From Methylobacterium sp. PvR107 (GTDB taxonomy: Bacteria > Pseudomonadota > Alphaproteobacteria > Rhizobiales > Beijerinckiaceae): a stretch of DNA of 64,000 nucleotides. Below, one piece after another: positions 35,341 through 43,720 of this stretch (within the stretch, counting starts at the first letter, position 1; each line of letters starts with the position of its first letter). The stretch lies in contig NZ_JAFIBW010000001.1 in assembly GCF_017833295.1 (NCBI RefSeq), positions 3,561,501-3,625,500 of the forward strand. Direction: 5' to 3'. Below the pieces are notes generated by a model. That model was not told the origin of the DNA, searched no databases, and saw nothing but the letters and a program-made list of their open reading frames with translations. A program made the translations under genes and the position numbers.

Positions 35341-36627
35341 TCAACTCCCCTTCCGGCAGGCCGCGTCCATCTTGTCGGCGGCCTCGGCGACGCCGATCAG
35401 GCCGGCCGGGAAGGCGTTGTTCATGACCTGGGTATACGTCTCGGCGCACTTGGAGCGATAATACAGCAGCGGCGTTCCGAAGAAGTAGGTCGCGCCCTTG
35501 TTGCGGGCGTTAAGCTCGGCGAAATAATCGGCGTGGCTCGAATTGATCTTCGCGGGATCCGATTTCAGGCCGGTCTGCAGGGAGACCTGCTCCATCCACT
35601 TGTCGCCGTTCCCGGGAGTGGCCATGGAGTCGAGCAGCGCACCCGCGCAGGCTTTGTTCTTCCCGCGCGCATACATGACGAAGCTGCCGGCCACCGCCAG
35701 CGTCTTGCAGGTCGGGCACTGGCCATCGTCCATGGCGGGAAACTGCATGATGCCGAGCGGGAAGGTCGCCGGCATGCCGCCGCTCTCCGGTGAGGCGAAG
35801 GCGCGTCCCGTGAACCAGCTCGGATCCGGGAAGGTCAGGGCGCCCGGCTTCTGGTAGAAGTAGTAGTGAGATTCGCCGAGCTTCAGCGTCGCGAAGCTCT
35901 TCGGATAGGCGCCGGCATCCACCAGCCCCTTGAACCACGTCATGACTTCCTGGACGCGCGGATCCTTGAAGGACAGCGTTCCGTTCAGGAGCTTTCCGTA
36001 ATCCTCGACGCCCAGCTTGCGCAGGAGCGACTCGAACAGGAGCAGGCCGCCCGGGAACGGCCGGTCGCCGACGCCCTGCGACACGGGCGTGATGCCGGCC
36101 GCGGCCCCCTTCCTGACCAGATCCGCGAAGCCGGCCTGCGTCAGCTGATGGGACGGCGGCACCTCGACGCCGACCTTCTTCACCAGATCCTTGTTGTAGT
36201 ACAGCTCGACCGTGTAGGCCTCGACCGGCAGGCCGTAGACCTTGCCCTTGTAGGTCCAGGCCGGCTTGGCCCAGTCCTCGAACTTGGCCAAGTCGACATG
36301 GCCGTCGAGCGGTTCGAGGAAGCCGCCGGCCAGGAATTCGGGTTGGTCGGGCTCCAGGTAGAAGACGTCCGGTGCCTGACCCGTGCGCACGGCGGATTTG
36401 GCCTGCGTATAGATGTCGGCCTTCGGGATGAAGCTGAGCTTGACCGCACATTGTTTGTTGGTGGCTTCGAATTCCCGGACCCGTGCGGCCACCCAGTCCT
36501 TCTTGGCCGGCTCGTCCGGCCAGTTCGACCACATGGTGATCTGGACGGGCTCGGCCGCCACGGCAGCCCCGGCCGCGAGCAGGCCCGCGCCGAAGGTGAA
36601 TGCCAGTCCGAGGCCAGCCCTGCGCAT
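35341..36627 (-). CDS. Extracellular carbohydrate-type solute-binding protein
   Basis: A 428-residue periplasmic protein of the extracellular solute-binding family 1. ATG 36627 is chosen because a GGGAGGAAG ribosome site precedes it. The signal peptide is LGLAFTFGAGLLAAGAAVAA; the mature protein starts EPVQITMWSNWPDEPAKKDW. VFYLEPDQPEFLAGGFLEPL and YGLPVEAYTVELYYNKDLVK are typical of sugar binders. Four cysteines (DDGQCPTCKT among them) may form disulfides. First gene of a six-gene operon ending in a GntR regulator. Ligand probably a sugar, polyol or sugar phosphate. Confidence 0.93.
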   Translation of the reverse strand: MRRAGLGLAFTFGAGLLAAGAAVAAEPVQITMWSNWPDEPAKKDWVAARVREFEATNKQCAVKLSFIPKADIYTQAKSAVRTGQAPDVFYLEPDQPEFLAGGFLEPLDGHVDLAKFEDWAKPAWTYKGKVYGLPVEAYTVELYYNKDLVKKVGVEVPPSHQLTQAGFADLVRKGAAAGITPVSQGVGDRPFPGGLLLFESLLRKLGVEDYGKLLNGTLSFKDPRVQEVMTWFKGLVDAGAYPKSFATLKLGESHYYFYQKPGALTFPDPSWFTGRAFASPESGGMPATFPLGIMQFPAMDDGQCPTCKTLAVAGSFVMYARGKNKACAGALLDSMATPGNGDKWMEQVSLQTGLKSDPAKINSSHADYFAELNARNKGATYFFGTPLLYYRSKCAETYTQVMNNAFPAGLIGVAEAADKMDAACRKGS

Positions 36628-37084
36628 CGCGCCTTCCTCCCACATGTTTGTTGCTCAGATCGTCCGCGACTGGTTCGGGATTGTCAATAAATATGCGGCC
36701 GATGCGGGTCGTTCGCTCGCTTCTGTCTCAGGTATCGGGGATTTTATTGATAATCGAGGATGCGGCCGCAGAGGCTCGAGCGCCGACGGCGGCTGTTTTT
36801 TTGGTCCTTCCGTTCGGTGGGCGATCGTGGGGGCGGTGGACGGGCTGTGTGGGTCGCACCTGTGATAGAGCGATATTGAGCGGCCAGCGGCAAGCACAGG
36901 CTCCGTTCCGCGGCGATCACTCTTCGCGTCTGCGCACGGCCGGACGCATGCGAGTGACGATCTCAGGTCTTCTTCTCATTGAAGCGGACCACCGAACCTG
37001 CAGCAGGATGGACAGCGACGCGCTGAGTATGGCCGATTGTCGCCAACGCCGGGCTTAAGCATCGGCGGCGGGACGGATACGCCA
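36628..37084. promoter_or_regulatory. Divergent control region between two ABC operons
   Basis: 457 bases without a gene, upstream of the leftward carbohydrate importer and the rightward amino-acid-type importer. A direct repeat occurs at 36680-36701 and 36746-36768: ATTG, two bases, AAT, then after 4-5 bases ATGCGGCCG. ATTGTCAAT in the first copy is itself palindromic. The region is locally A+T-rich (TTTATTGATAATC). These repeats lie 53-141 bases upstream of the carbohydrate-binding-protein start, so they are candidate sites for the GntR/FCD regulator coded in that operon. Confidence 0.5.
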
Positions 37085-38248
37085 ATGACGACAACGCGTC
37101 GCGTTTTCCTGACAGGTGCCGCATCCGCACTGGCGGGCGGCCTGATGCCGGGCGTGATCCGCTCGGCCTGCGCGCAGGGTGCCGGGTCGACAATCCGGAT
37201 CGGCATGGTGCTGCCGGTGACGGGGCCGGGCGCGGATGCGGGCCGCTACGCGCTCGCCGGGGCCAAGATTGCCCTCGAGGCCGTCAACAAGGCCGGCGGT
37301 GTGCTGGGCAAGCCCCTGGAGATCGTTACCGAGGACGACCAGACCACCAATCCCGGCGCGGTCTTCGCCTTCTCCAAGCTCGCCTCGCAGAGCGACCTCG
37401 TCGGCTTCCTGGGCTCGATCCGCTCGACCCAGAACCACGCCATGGCGCCCGACATCCTGAAGACCGGCAAGCCCGTCTGCTTCGGCGGCACCGACCCGGT
37501 GCTGACGCAGCTCGGCAACCCCTGGCTGTTCCGCTTCCGGCCCAACGACAGCTTCTCGGCCCGGGTGATCGCCGAGCACGGCGTCAACGGCTTGGCCAAG
37601 AAGAAGTGGGCGATCATCCACTCCACCGACGCCTTCGGCACGAGCGGCGCCAAGGCGCTGACCGAGAGCCTTGGAAAGGGCGGCGCCACGGTCGCCCTCG
37701 ACCAGGGTTACACCAACCAGAGCCAGGACTTCACCCCGGTCGTGCTGGCGATCCGCCAGTCGGGCGCTGACGTGATCGGCTCGTACTTCACCTTCGAGAA
37801 CGACATCGGCATCTTCGCCCGGCAATTGCGCCAGCTCGGCGTCACCGCGCCCTGGGTCGGCTCGCCGTCGATCACCAACGTGACGGCGCTGAAGCTCGCC
37901 GGGCCGTCGCTCTACGGCACCTACGGCGTGGCCGACTACGCCGAGGAATCGACCGACGCCGCCCGCGCCTTCGGCAAGGCCTACCGGGCCGCCATGAAGG
38001 TCGCCCCCGACAACCAATCGTCCTGGACCTTCGACGCGGTCACGGTGCTGGCCAAGGCGATCAACACGGCGGGCAAGACCGATCCGCAGGCGATCCGCGA
38101 GGCCCTGCTGGCGGTGCGCGGCCACGAGGGCGCCGAGGGCACCTACAACTTCGACAAGAACGGCGACGGCCTGCACGGCTACAACGTCGTGCGCAACGAC
38201 AAGGGCAACATCGTCTTCGACCGGCGGATCGACTTCTACCAGGGCTGA
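37085..38248 (+). CDS. Branched-chain amino acid-type ABC solute-binding protein (LivK-like)
   Basis: A 387-residue periplasmic protein of the type 1 fold. ATG 37085 is chosen; it gives a Tat-like signal TTTRRVFLTGAASALAGGL. The mature part begins STIRIGMVLPVTGPGADAGR and contains GVLGKPLEIVTEDDQTTNPG and GFLGSIRSTQNHAMAP. Such proteins bind branched-chain amino acids, amides, urea or aromatic acids. First gene of the importer operon 37085-41814. A strong hairpin follows its stop. Confidence 0.92.
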   Translation: MTTTRRVFLTGAASALAGGLMPGVIRSACAQGAGSTIRIGMVLPVTGPGADAGRYALAGAKIALEAVNKAGGVLGKPLEIVTEDDQTTNPGAVFAFSKLASQSDLVGFLGSIRSTQNHAMAPDILKTGKPVCFGGTDPVLTQLGNPWLFRFRPNDSFSARVIAEHGVNGLAKKKWAIIHSTDAFGTSGAKALTESLGKGGATVALDQGYTNQSQDFTPVVLAIRQSGADVIGSYFTFENDIGIFARQLRQLGVTAPWVGSPSITNVTALKLAGPSLYGTYGVADYAEESTDAARAFGKAYRAAMKVAPDNQSSWTFDAVTVLAKAINTAGKTDPQAIREALLAVRGHEGAEGTYNFDKNGDGLHGYNVVRNDKGNIVFDRRIDFYQG

Positions 38249-38274
38249 GACGCCTCGATCGAGACAGGCCTCAT

Positions 38275-38306
38275 GGCCGCACCGACCCGGCCGGATCGGT
38301 GCGGCC
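38275..38306 (+). promoter_or_regulatory. Hairpin between binding-protein and permease genes
   Basis: Perfect 11-bp arms GGCCGCACCGA and TCGGTGCGGCC around a 10-base loop, 26 bases after the binding-protein stop and 37 bases before the permease start. It has no T-run. Such hairpins commonly stabilise the upstream message so that the binding protein is made in excess over the membrane parts. Confidence 0.55.
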
Positions 38307-38343
38307 CCGGCGCATCCCCGAGGAAGCAACGCGTGCGGACCGC

Positions 38344-39219
38344 ATGGACCTGATCCTGCAACTCCTGTTCACCGGGATCGGCATCGGCTCCGTCTACGCC
38401 CTGGTGGCGCTCGGCTTCGTGCTGATCTTCCGCGCCACCAACGTGGTGAACTTCGCGCAAGGCGAGTTCTCGATGGTGGCGGCCTTCCTGATGGTGGTCT
38501 TCGCCGTCGATCTCGAATGGCCGTACTGGCTGTCGCTGCTGCTCACCCTCGGCGGGATGGCCCTGCTCGGCGCCCTGTTCAACCTGGGCGTCTACTACCC
38601 GCTGCGGCACCGCAGCTACCTGCCGGTGATCATCTCGACCATCGGCGCCTCGATCTTCCTGGCCAACACCACGCTCGCCCTCTACGGCCCGCAACCGCAG
38701 GTGCTGCCGCCCGTGTTCGAGACCCAGGGCTTCCTGCTCGGGCCGGTCTTCCTCGACAGCCAGTACCTGCTGATCATCGGCGCGACGGCGACCCTGGTGG
38801 CGTTCCAGTACTGGTTCTTCGAGCACACGCTGGTCGGCAAGAAGCTGCAGGCGACCTCGCAGGACAAGGAGATGGCCGCGCTGCTGGGCATCCCGGTGGC
38901 CGGCATGATCATGCTGACCTTCGTGTACAGCGCGGTGCTCGGCGGCATCGCCGGAATCCTGGTGGCGCCGGTGCTGTTCGTGTCGATCCAGATGGGCGCC
39001 ACGATCGCCCTGAAGGCGTTCGCGGCGACCATCATCGGCGGCTTTGGCGACGTGACCGGGGCGATCATCGGCGGCTTGGCGCTCGGCATCATCGAGACCT
39101 TCGGGGCGGCCTACATCTCGGTGCCCTACAAGGACGCCTTCGCCTTCCTGGTCCTCGTGGTCTTCCTGGTCGTGCGCCCGCAGGGCCTGTTCGGCGAGCG
39201 CGTGGCGGAGAAGGCATGA
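38344..39219 (+). CDS. Branched-chain amino acid-type ABC permease (LivH-like)
   Basis: A 291-residue membrane protein with about eight hydrophobic helices. It opens MDLILQLLFTGIGIGSVYAL and carries the LivH block NVVNFAQGEFSMVAAFLM and the EAA-like stretch AFAATIIGGFGDVTGAIIGG. The start ATG 38344 is chosen by homology. The stop overlaps the next start by four bases (ATGA at 39216). Confidence 0.94.
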   Translation: MDLILQLLFTGIGIGSVYALVALGFVLIFRATNVVNFAQGEFSMVAAFLMVVFAVDLEWPYWLSLLLTLGGMALLGALFNLGVYYPLRHRSYLPVIISTIGASIFLANTTLALYGPQPQVLPPVFETQGFLLGPVFLDSQYLLIIGATATLVAFQYWFFEHTLVGKKLQATSQDKEMAALLGIPVAGMIMLTFVYSAVLGGIAGILVAPVLFVSIQMGATIALKAFAATIIGGFGDVTGAIIGGLALGIIETFGAAYISVPYKDAFAFLVLVVFLVVRPQGLFGERVAEKA

Positions 39220-41054
39220 GCGGCACCCCGATCACCGGCCCGGCCGCCGCGGCCACGGCCTCCGCCCCCGCGGCGCGCCGCCGGCTGCCCCTCGGCAGCC
39301 TCGCCTACGCGGTGCTCGCCGCGGCCCTCGTCGCGCTCGCCGCGACGACGCCGCTCAGCGGCTACGCCCTGAACATCCTGATGCAGGCGGCGACCTACGC
39401 CATCGCGGTGATCGGGCTCACCGTGGTGCTCGGCCTGTGCGGGCAGATCAACTTGGCCCAGGCCGGCTTCTTCGGCATCGGCGCCTACGCGGTCGGCCTC
39501 GGCACGGTCGACGGGGGCCTCAACTTCTGGATCTGCCTCGTCATCGGCCTCGGCCTCGCCGTGGTGCTGGGCGCCGCGCTCGGCGCCTCCACGCTGCGGC
39601 TCGGCGGCCACTACCTCGCCATGGTGACGATCTCGTTCCAGCAGATCCTGACCCTGGTCCTCACCAACTGGATCCCGGTCACCCACGGGCCCGACGGCGT
39701 GCCGAACATCCGCCGCCCGGCCCTGTTCGCGGACGGGCAGAGCTACCTCGCCCTGTGCGTGCTGGTGCTGGCGATCGTCGGCTGGCTCGTCTGGCACATG
39801 CCGCGGACCCGGCTCGGGCGCGCCATGCGGGCGGTGCGCGACAACGAGCTCGCGGCGGGCGTCTCGGGCATCGACATCTACCGCACCAAGGTGGCGGCCT
39901 TCGCCCTCGGGGCGCTGCTGGCGGGGCTCGGCGGCGGCCTGTTCGCCGGCAGCTTCACCTATATCAGCCCGGACCAGTTCTCCTTCGCGGAGTCGATCGT
40001 GTTCCTGACGATGGCGCTGCTCGGCGGCGTCGGCTCGCCGGTGGGTGCGGCGATCGGCACCGCCCTGCTGATCCTGATCCCGGAATGGCTCCGCTTCCTC
40101 AAGGAGATCCCGGGGCTCTACCTCGCCATCTACGGGCTCGCGGTGATCCTGATCGTGGTGTTCATGCCCGACGGGATCTGGGGCTTCCTCGGCGATCAGG
40201 TCCGGCGCCTGCGCCGGGCCCGTCCGGCCCCGCCGCAAGCGGCCGAGCTCACCCTGAGCCAGGGCGCGGCGTCCGCCGCGCCGATGCTGGAGGTCTCGGG
40301 GCTCGCCAAGCATTTCGGCGGCCTCAAGGCCGTGGATGCGGTGAGCTTCACGGTGGCGCGGGGCGGCATCCACGCGCTGATCGGTCCGAACGGCTCCGGC
40401 AAGACCACGACGCTCAACGTCCTCTCGGGCCTCTACAGCCCCACGGGCGGCACCGTGCGGCTCGCCGGGCAGGACGTCACGCGCCTGGCACCGCACCGGC
40501 GGGCGGCGGCCGGGATCGGGCGCACCTTCCAGAACATCCGCCTGTTCCGCTCCATGAGCGCCCTGGAGAACGTCGTCATCGGCGCCGAGCGGCCCAACAA
40601 CCCGCTCGGTGCAAGCGACCGGGCGGCCCTGGAGGCCCGCGCGCGGGCGGCGCTCGCCTTCGTGGGGCTGGAGGCGCGGGCGGAGGAGCCGATCTCGGGC
40701 TTCTCGTACGGCCACCAGCGGCTGATCGAGATCGCGCGGGCGCTCGCGGGGAATCCCGTGCTGCTGCTCCTCGACGAGCCCGCCGCGGGACTCAATTCCA
40801 GCGAGAAGAACGCCCTGACGGTGCTCCTGCGCCGGATGGCCGCCAAGGGCCTGACCATCCTGATCATCGACCACGACATGACCCTGGTGAGCGACGTCGC
40901 CAGCCACATCACCGTGCTGAACTTCGGTCGGTGCATCGCGGACGGCGTCACCGCGGGCGTGCTGCGCGAGCCCGCGGTGATCCAGGCCTATCTCGGCGAG
41001 GACGCCGCCGCCGGCCCGGCGGCGAGCCTCAAGACCGACCTCGCCCCGGTGTGA
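39216..41054 (+). CDS. Fused ABC permease-ATPase (LivM-LivG)
   Basis: A 612-residue fusion. Residues about 25-325 are a LivM-type permease (GLCGQINLAQAGFFGIGAYA; GLGGGLFAGSFTYISPDQFS). After a linker rich in Arg, Ala and Pro, residues about 350-600 are a LivG-type ATPase with Walker A IGPNGSGKTT, an atypical signature FSYGHQRLIEIARAL (SYGHQ in place of LSGGQ) and Walker B LLLLDEPAAGLNS. The ATG overlaps the LivH stop. In E. coli these are two proteins; the fusion fixes stoichiometry. SYGxQ-type signatures are usual in LivG. Confidence 0.93.
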   Translation: MSGTPITGPAAAATASAPAARRRLPLGSLAYAVLAAALVALAATTPLSGYALNILMQAATYAIAVIGLTVVLGLCGQINLAQAGFFGIGAYAVGLGTVDGGLNFWICLVIGLGLAVVLGAALGASTLRLGGHYLAMVTISFQQILTLVLTNWIPVTHGPDGVPNIRRPALFADGQSYLALCVLVLAIVGWLVWHMPRTRLGRAMRAVRDNELAAGVSGIDIYRTKVAAFALGALLAGLGGGLFAGSFTYISPDQFSFAESIVFLTMALLGGVGSPVGAAIGTALLILIPEWLRFLKEIPGLYLAIYGLAVILIVVFMPDGIWGFLGDQVRRLRRARPAPPQAAELTLSQGAASAAPMLEVSGLAKHFGGLKAVDAVSFTVARGGIHALIGPNGSGKTTTLNVLSGLYSPTGGTVRLAGQDVTRLAPHRRAAAGIGRTFQNIRLFRSMSALENVVIGAERPNNPLGASDRAALEARARAALAFVGLEARAEEPISGFSYGHQRLIEIARALAGNPVLLLLDEPAAGLNSSEKNALTVLLRRMAAKGLTILIIDHDMTLVSDVASHITVLNFGRCIADGVTAGVLREPAVIQAYLGEDAAAGPAASLKTDLAPV

Positions 41055-41061
41055 TCTCGCG

Positions 41062-41814
41062 ATGACGACGCCCCTCCTCGAGATCCGCGACCTCGTCGTC
41101 CGCTACGGCGAGATCGAGGCCGTGCGCGGCCTGTCCTTCTCGGTCGGCGCCGGCGAAGTCGTGACGCTGCTGGGCTCCAACGGCGCCGGCAAGTCCACGA
41201 CCCTCAAGGCGATCTCCGGGCTGGTGCGGCCCGCCGCCGGCACGATCCTGCTGGAGGGGCGGCCGCTCGAAGGCCTCAAGCCGGAGGCGATCGTGCGGCT
41301 CGGCGTCGCCCACGTGCCGGAGGGTCGCCGGGTCTTCCCGGGGCTGACCGTCCGCGAGAACATCATGCTGGGCGCTTCGAACCGCTCCGGCCTGCCCAAG
41401 CGGGCGCTGCGCGACGAGGTCGAGGCGATGTTCGACCTGTTCCCCGATATCCGCCGCTTCGGCGACGCTTTGGGCTGGACGCTGTCCGGAGGCCAGCTCC
41501 AGATGGTGGCGCTCGCCCGCGGCCTGATGGCCAAGCCGCGCATCCTGCTCCTCGACGAGCCCTCGCTCGGCCTGGCTCCGGTCATCGTGCAGGCGGTGTT
41601 CGCGATCATCGCAGAGGTGCGCCGCCGCGGAACCACGGTGCTGCTGGTCGAGCAGAACGCCCGGATGGGTCTCTCGGTGGCCGATCGCGGCTACGTGCTG
41701 GAGACCGGCCGTCTCGTCTTGGAGGGCGAACCGCAGGCGCTCTGGGCGAACGACGAGATCCGGTCCGCCTATCTCGGCGGTCGCACGAAGCCCGAGAGTG
41801 CGGTCTCCCGGTAA
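41062..41814 (+). CDS. Branched-chain amino acid-type ABC ATPase (LivF-like)
   Basis: A 250-residue ATP-binding subunit with Walker A LGSNGAGKSTT, LivF hallmark HVPEGRRVFPGLTVRENIML, signature LSGGQLQMVALARGL and Walker B LLLDEPSLGLAP. It starts seven bases after the fused permease-ATPase stop and closes the importer operon. With the LivG half it forms the ATPase pair of the importer. Confidence 0.95.
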   Translation: MTTPLLEIRDLVVRYGEIEAVRGLSFSVGAGEVVTLLGSNGAGKSTTLKAISGLVRPAAGTILLEGRPLEGLKPEAIVRLGVAHVPEGRRVFPGLTVRENIMLGASNRSGLPKRALRDEVEAMFDLFPDIRRFGDALGWTLSGGQLQMVALARGLMAKPRILLLDEPSLGLAPVIVQAVFAIIAEVRRRGTTVLLVEQNARMGLSVADRGYVLETGRLVLEGEPQALWANDEIRSAYLGGRTKPESAVSR

Positions 41815-42211
41815 CGCGCGTTCTGCTGCACCCGAGCGCCCGGGCCCACAGTCCGGCGGGCTGGAAGCTGACGTTCGGCGTCCCGCCGCGGCATCCCTCA
41901 AGCAGACGTCGTGACAGCACGGGAACGAAATCCGGATCCGGGGCCGCGATCGGGCGTCCTGCCGGCCTGTGATCCGCAATCGTGCAACGGAGCCGTTCAG
42001 GTCTGATGCTCGGCGCCTGAGGGACATCCGGAACAGGATCGCGCCAACGATTGCCGAACGGGCGCGCGGAGCTCGCCGTTGAACGCGCATTTGGAAACGT
42101 TGCGTTTCGTTCGTTTCTATTTGCGATCGATCCGGCATGGCGCAGTGTGCCGCCATCGACGCGCCGTCAGGGCGCACCCGGTTGGGCCCGGCCATACGAG
42201 GAGCAAGAGCG
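41815..42211. other. Intergenic region with pirin-upstream palindrome
   Basis: 397 bases without a recognised gene. At 42094-42108 lies a perfect palindrome GAAACGTTGCGTTTC (arms GAAACG/CGTTTC, centre TTG), followed by CGTTCGTTTC, a partial second copy. It is 104 bases before the pirin start and in the expected promoter region. Probably an operator; the regulator is not coded next door. Confidence 0.45.
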
Positions 42212-43150
42212 ATGAGCTGGCACAGTGCGGATGATCCGGTCCCGGGCGATCATTACAGCTGCGACGCGATCCAGACCCTGATCGTACCGCGATCACGCGA
42301 CCTCGGCTCCTTCGCGGTGCGCCGCGCGCTCCCGTCGACCGAGTGCCGGATGGTCGGGCCGTTCATCTTCTTCGACCAGATGGGCCCATCCGAGTTCCTG
42401 CTCGGGACCGGGATGGACGTGCGGCCCCACCCGCATATCGGATTGTCCACCGTCACCTACCTGTTCGACGGCGAGATCATGCACCGCGACAGCCTCGGGA
42501 CCGAGCTGCCGATCCGGCCGGGCGAGCTGAACTGGATGACGGCAGGGCGCGGCATCACCCATTCCGAGCGCACCGCGCCGGAACTCCGGCAGACGGGCTC
42601 GAGGCTGTTCGGCATCCAGAGCTGGGTCGCGCTGAGCGCCCGGGACGAGGAGACGGTGCCGGCCTTCGAACATTACGATGCCGCGGCGCTGCCGGTCCTG
42701 ACCGGCGAAGGCAAGACCGTCCGGCTGATCGCCGGTGAGGCCTTCGGGGCGCGCTCGCCCGTGCGCGCCTCCAGCCCGATGATCTACGCCGACGTGGCGC
42801 TGGAGGCGGGCGCCGTACTGCCGCTCGACCCCACCTACGATGAGCGCGCGATCTACACGGTCGCGGGGGCGATCGAGATCGCCGGCGACGGCTTCGGCCC
42901 TGGCCAGCTGCTGGTGTTCCGGCCAGGCGACCGCATCAGCATCCGCGCGACGGAGGCCGCCCGGTTCATGGTGCTGGGAGGCGAGCCGATGGACGGGCCA
43001 CGCCACCTCTGGTGGAATTTCGTCTCCTCGCGGCCCGAGCGGATCGCGCAGGCCAAGGAGGATTGGCGCCAGGGCCGATTCGACACCGTGCCGAACGATG
43101 CCGAGTTCATCCCGCTGCCCGAGGATCCCCCGCCGGTCCGCTATCCTTGA
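42212..43150 (+). CDS. Pirin-family bicupin protein
   Basis: A 312-residue protein. ATG 42212 is chosen because CGAGGAGCAA gives a ribosome site and the family starts here. The first cupin carries the metal-binding set: [16 protein letters not shown] (two His), IMHRDSLG (His) and ITHSERT (His and Glu). The second cupin ([15 protein letters not shown] segment) is degenerate. Pirins are iron-binding proteins; some oxidise quercetin, others act as redox cofactors of transcription or metabolism. Cytoplasmic, as no signal peptide is present. A YHAJ-like regulator is not adjacent. Confidence 0.92.
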   Translation: MSWHSADDPVPGDHYSCDAIQTLIVPRSRDLGSFAVRRALPSTECRMVGPFIFFDQMGPSEFLLGTGMDVRPHPHIGLSTVTYLFDGEIMHRDSLGTELPIRPGELNWMTAGRGITHSERTAPELRQTGSRLFGIQSWVALSARDEETVPAFEHYDAAALPVLTGEGKTVRLIAGEAFGARSPVRASSPMIYADVALEAGAVLPLDPTYDERAIYTVAGAIEIAGDGFGPGQLLVFRPGDRISIRATEAARFMVLGGEPMDGPRHLWWNFVSSRPERIAQAKEDWRQGRFDTVPNDAEFIPLPEDPPPVRYP

Positions 43151-43220
43151 GGGACCTGGCGATGAACTCGAACGCGTGAACGCGATCGGAGCGGCCGGCG
43201 TCGAAACGTGGCCCTAGGGA

Positions 43221-43511
43221 CTAATTCCAATCGTCGTCATCCGCAGGCGATCCAGGCGGCAGAGGGCCGTCCCCCATCACGCCAGGGTCCCCGTAATTGA
43301 AGGGGGGGCCATCGAAGCCGACGACGCCGTCCGGGTTGTCCGGTGTCACATTGGGATCCACCTGCCGGCCGTCATATTCGCGGCCGAGCGGTTGGTCGAG
43401 CTGATCCCAACGCTTGAGATCGCGCCGCACCGGGACATCCTGCTGCCCCAGGGCATCGGTGGCGAGACCGCTCGCCGTGAACAGCAGAGCGGCCAAGGAG
43501 ATGCGCGTCAT
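43221..43511 (-). CDS. Small secreted acidic protein, unknown
   Basis: A 96-residue protein with a signal peptide (LAALLFTASGLATDALGQ) and a short acidic, proline- and glycine-rich mature part (DGVVGFDGPPFNYGDPGV ending in DDDDWN). No family was recognised. The composition suggests a disordered envelope protein. It converges on the pirin gene with 70 bases between, and its start is 210 bases from the divergent hydrolase gene. Confidence 0.68.
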   Translation of the reverse strand: MTRISLAALLFTASGLATDALGQQDVPVRRDLKRWDQLDQPLGREYDGRQVDPNVTPDNPDGVVGFDGPPFNYGDPGVMGDGPLPPGSPADDDDWN

Positions 43512-43720
43512 TTCAGGTCCTCCGCCCTTTGAATGTCCGATCTCTGCATCAGCGCCGACGCATGGCCGAGCCGCGGCTTCGCGCTTCGGACATACACTCT
43601 TGGCGTCCTATGCCGCTTGAAGAATGGCACGAAAGCTTCGTCCCGCACGAGTGATCTGCAGTGCCCGCATTCCGGTCGACGCTCGGCGCATCCAATGCCA
43701 TCCGGATGAGCCGGCGTTGT

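Noticed and set aside
39126..40907. 593-codon frame opposite the fused permease-ATPase
   Set aside because: Antisense shadow with runs of Glu, Asp, Arg and His; the + strand has all ABC motifs.
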